Origin: Stenotrophomonas maltophilia
GTDB lineage: Bacteria > Pseudomonadota > Gammaproteobacteria > Xanthomonadales > Xanthomonadaceae
Length of the DNA: 64,000 nt
NCBI GenBank assembly: GCA_900113425.1
Contig: FOZF01000003.1
Span: forward strand, 124,001-188,000
Direction: 5' to 3'
Position numbers and translations under genes: made by a program. Below, piece by piece: positions 63,599 through 64,000 of this stretch. The notes beneath the pieces are model-generated. The model searched no databases. It worked only from the letters and a program-made list of their open reading frames with translations, and was not told where the DNA came from. Each line of letters opens with the position of its first letter. The first letter of the stretch is position 1.

Positions 63599-64000
63599 TT
63601 ACGGCTGGTAGCGGATGTCGGCGTCGACGCTGCTTCCGCCGGCCTTGCCGTCCTTGCCCAGGCTGATCAGCTCATACGGCTGGCCTTCGCCGGGGGCACG
63701 GTACTCCAGCGCGTTCCCCCACGGATCGTTGAGGTCGGCCGGCTTGGCGTACGGGCCGAGCCAACCGCCAACGCCGGCCGGTGCGGTCACCAGATCGGTG
63801 AGCGCGCCCGGCAGCTTGCCGGTATCGATCTGGTAGTTGTCGATCTTGGATGCCACGGTCTGCACCTGCGCCTTGGCGATGTTGGCCTTGCCGCGGTCGG
63901 CACCGCCCAGCACGCGGCTGGCCACCAGGGTCAGCACCGCGCCGATCAACACGATGACGATGATGATCTCCAGCAGGCTCATGCCCGACTGGTGCCGCGC
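63599..64000 (-). CDS. xpsG: XpsG/GspG, major pseudopilin (partial, 5' end outside window)
   Basis: This is the major pseudopilin forming the piston-like shaft. The visible 133 residues begin inside the leader (ARHQSG) and continue MSLLEIIIVIVLIGAVLTLV. The mature protein thus starts with Met instead of the usual Phe, as in some Xanthomonas homologues. Calcium-site and GspG motifs are seen: IDNYQIDTGKLPG, WLGPYAKPADLNDPWGN and YELISLGKDGKAGG. Only the first few leader codons are missing. xpsE and xpsF are expected just outside the window. Confidence 0.95.
   Translation of the reverse strand, partial: ARHQSGMSLLEIIIVIVLIGAVLTLVASRVLGGADRGKANIAKAQVQTVASKIDNYQIDTGKLPGALTDLVTAPAGVGGWLGPYAKPADLNDPWGNALEYRAPGEGQPYELISLGKDGKAGGSSVDADIRYQP

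Overview
The window is a high-GC gammaproteobacterial chromosome segment that reads as Stenotrophomonas, most likely the S. maltophilia complex. The evidence is a Smf-1-type fimbrin, Xanthomonadaceae-style Xps type II secretion genes ending in N and D, an Ax21-family outer-membrane protein, and dispersed GTAG-headed palindromes of the SMAG type. No tRNA, rRNA operon, CRISPR array, intact insertion sequence or prophage was seen. One structural RNA gene (rnpB) and one FMN riboswitch are present.

Left part (1-15.6 kb). The division and cell-wall (dcw) cluster is read leftward as mraZ-rsmH-ftsL-ftsI-murE-murF-mraY-ftsW-murG, with murG cut by the window edge. Most junctions are 4-base ATGA overlaps. 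A promoter with GTGGG-type MraZ boxes lies upstream of mraZ, and a perfect DnaA-box sequence lies about 100 bp further up. Next come an NRDE-domain gene carrying an in-frame palindrome, rnpB, and the divergent rsmI / lpoA-yraN pair. yraN is coupled through a 33-codon remnant-like ORF to an FAD-linked D-2-hydroxyacid dehydrogenase.

Middle part (15.9-33.2 kb). A classical autotransporter is followed by a leftward vitamin and one-carbon block. It consists of glyA, a small membrane protein, nrdR and ribD, and then RFN riboswitch-ribE-ribBA-ribH-nusB, with thiL after a short SMAG-bearing gap. Three rightward genes sit between ribD and the riboswitch: an Ax21-family protein and two tandem paralogues of an unrecognised exported family. 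A duplicated 48-bp terminator segment brackets the first paralogue. The C-terminal half of the RibBA protein lacks the GTP cyclohydrolase II cysteine motif, so it is probably a RibBX-type variant. An RcnB-like exported protein, ettA and an NCS2/AzgA-type purine permease close the block.

Right part (33.2-64 kb). A complete E. coli-type (type II) cellulose locus is arranged as one leftward operon, bcsE-F-G-R-Q-A-B-C-Z, including two genes under 60 codons (bcsF, bcsR). Immediately upstream lies a chaperone-usher operon (smf-1 fimbrin, chaperone, usher, two-domain tip adhesin), with a short pilin-like gene diverging from it and converging on pncB. Two coupled glycosyltransferase-like genes separate pncB from the xps type II secretion operon. 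That operon is seen from xpsG (5' end outside the window) through H-I-J-K-L-M-N to the secretin xpsD.

The right half is rich in surface functions: cellulose made under c-di-GMP control, fimbriae and type II secretion. The left half is mostly core growth machinery. Dispersed palindromes of three families (SMAG, GGGGTC-type and GTGCCAACC-type) occupy many intergenic gaps, and one of them lies inside a coding sequence.
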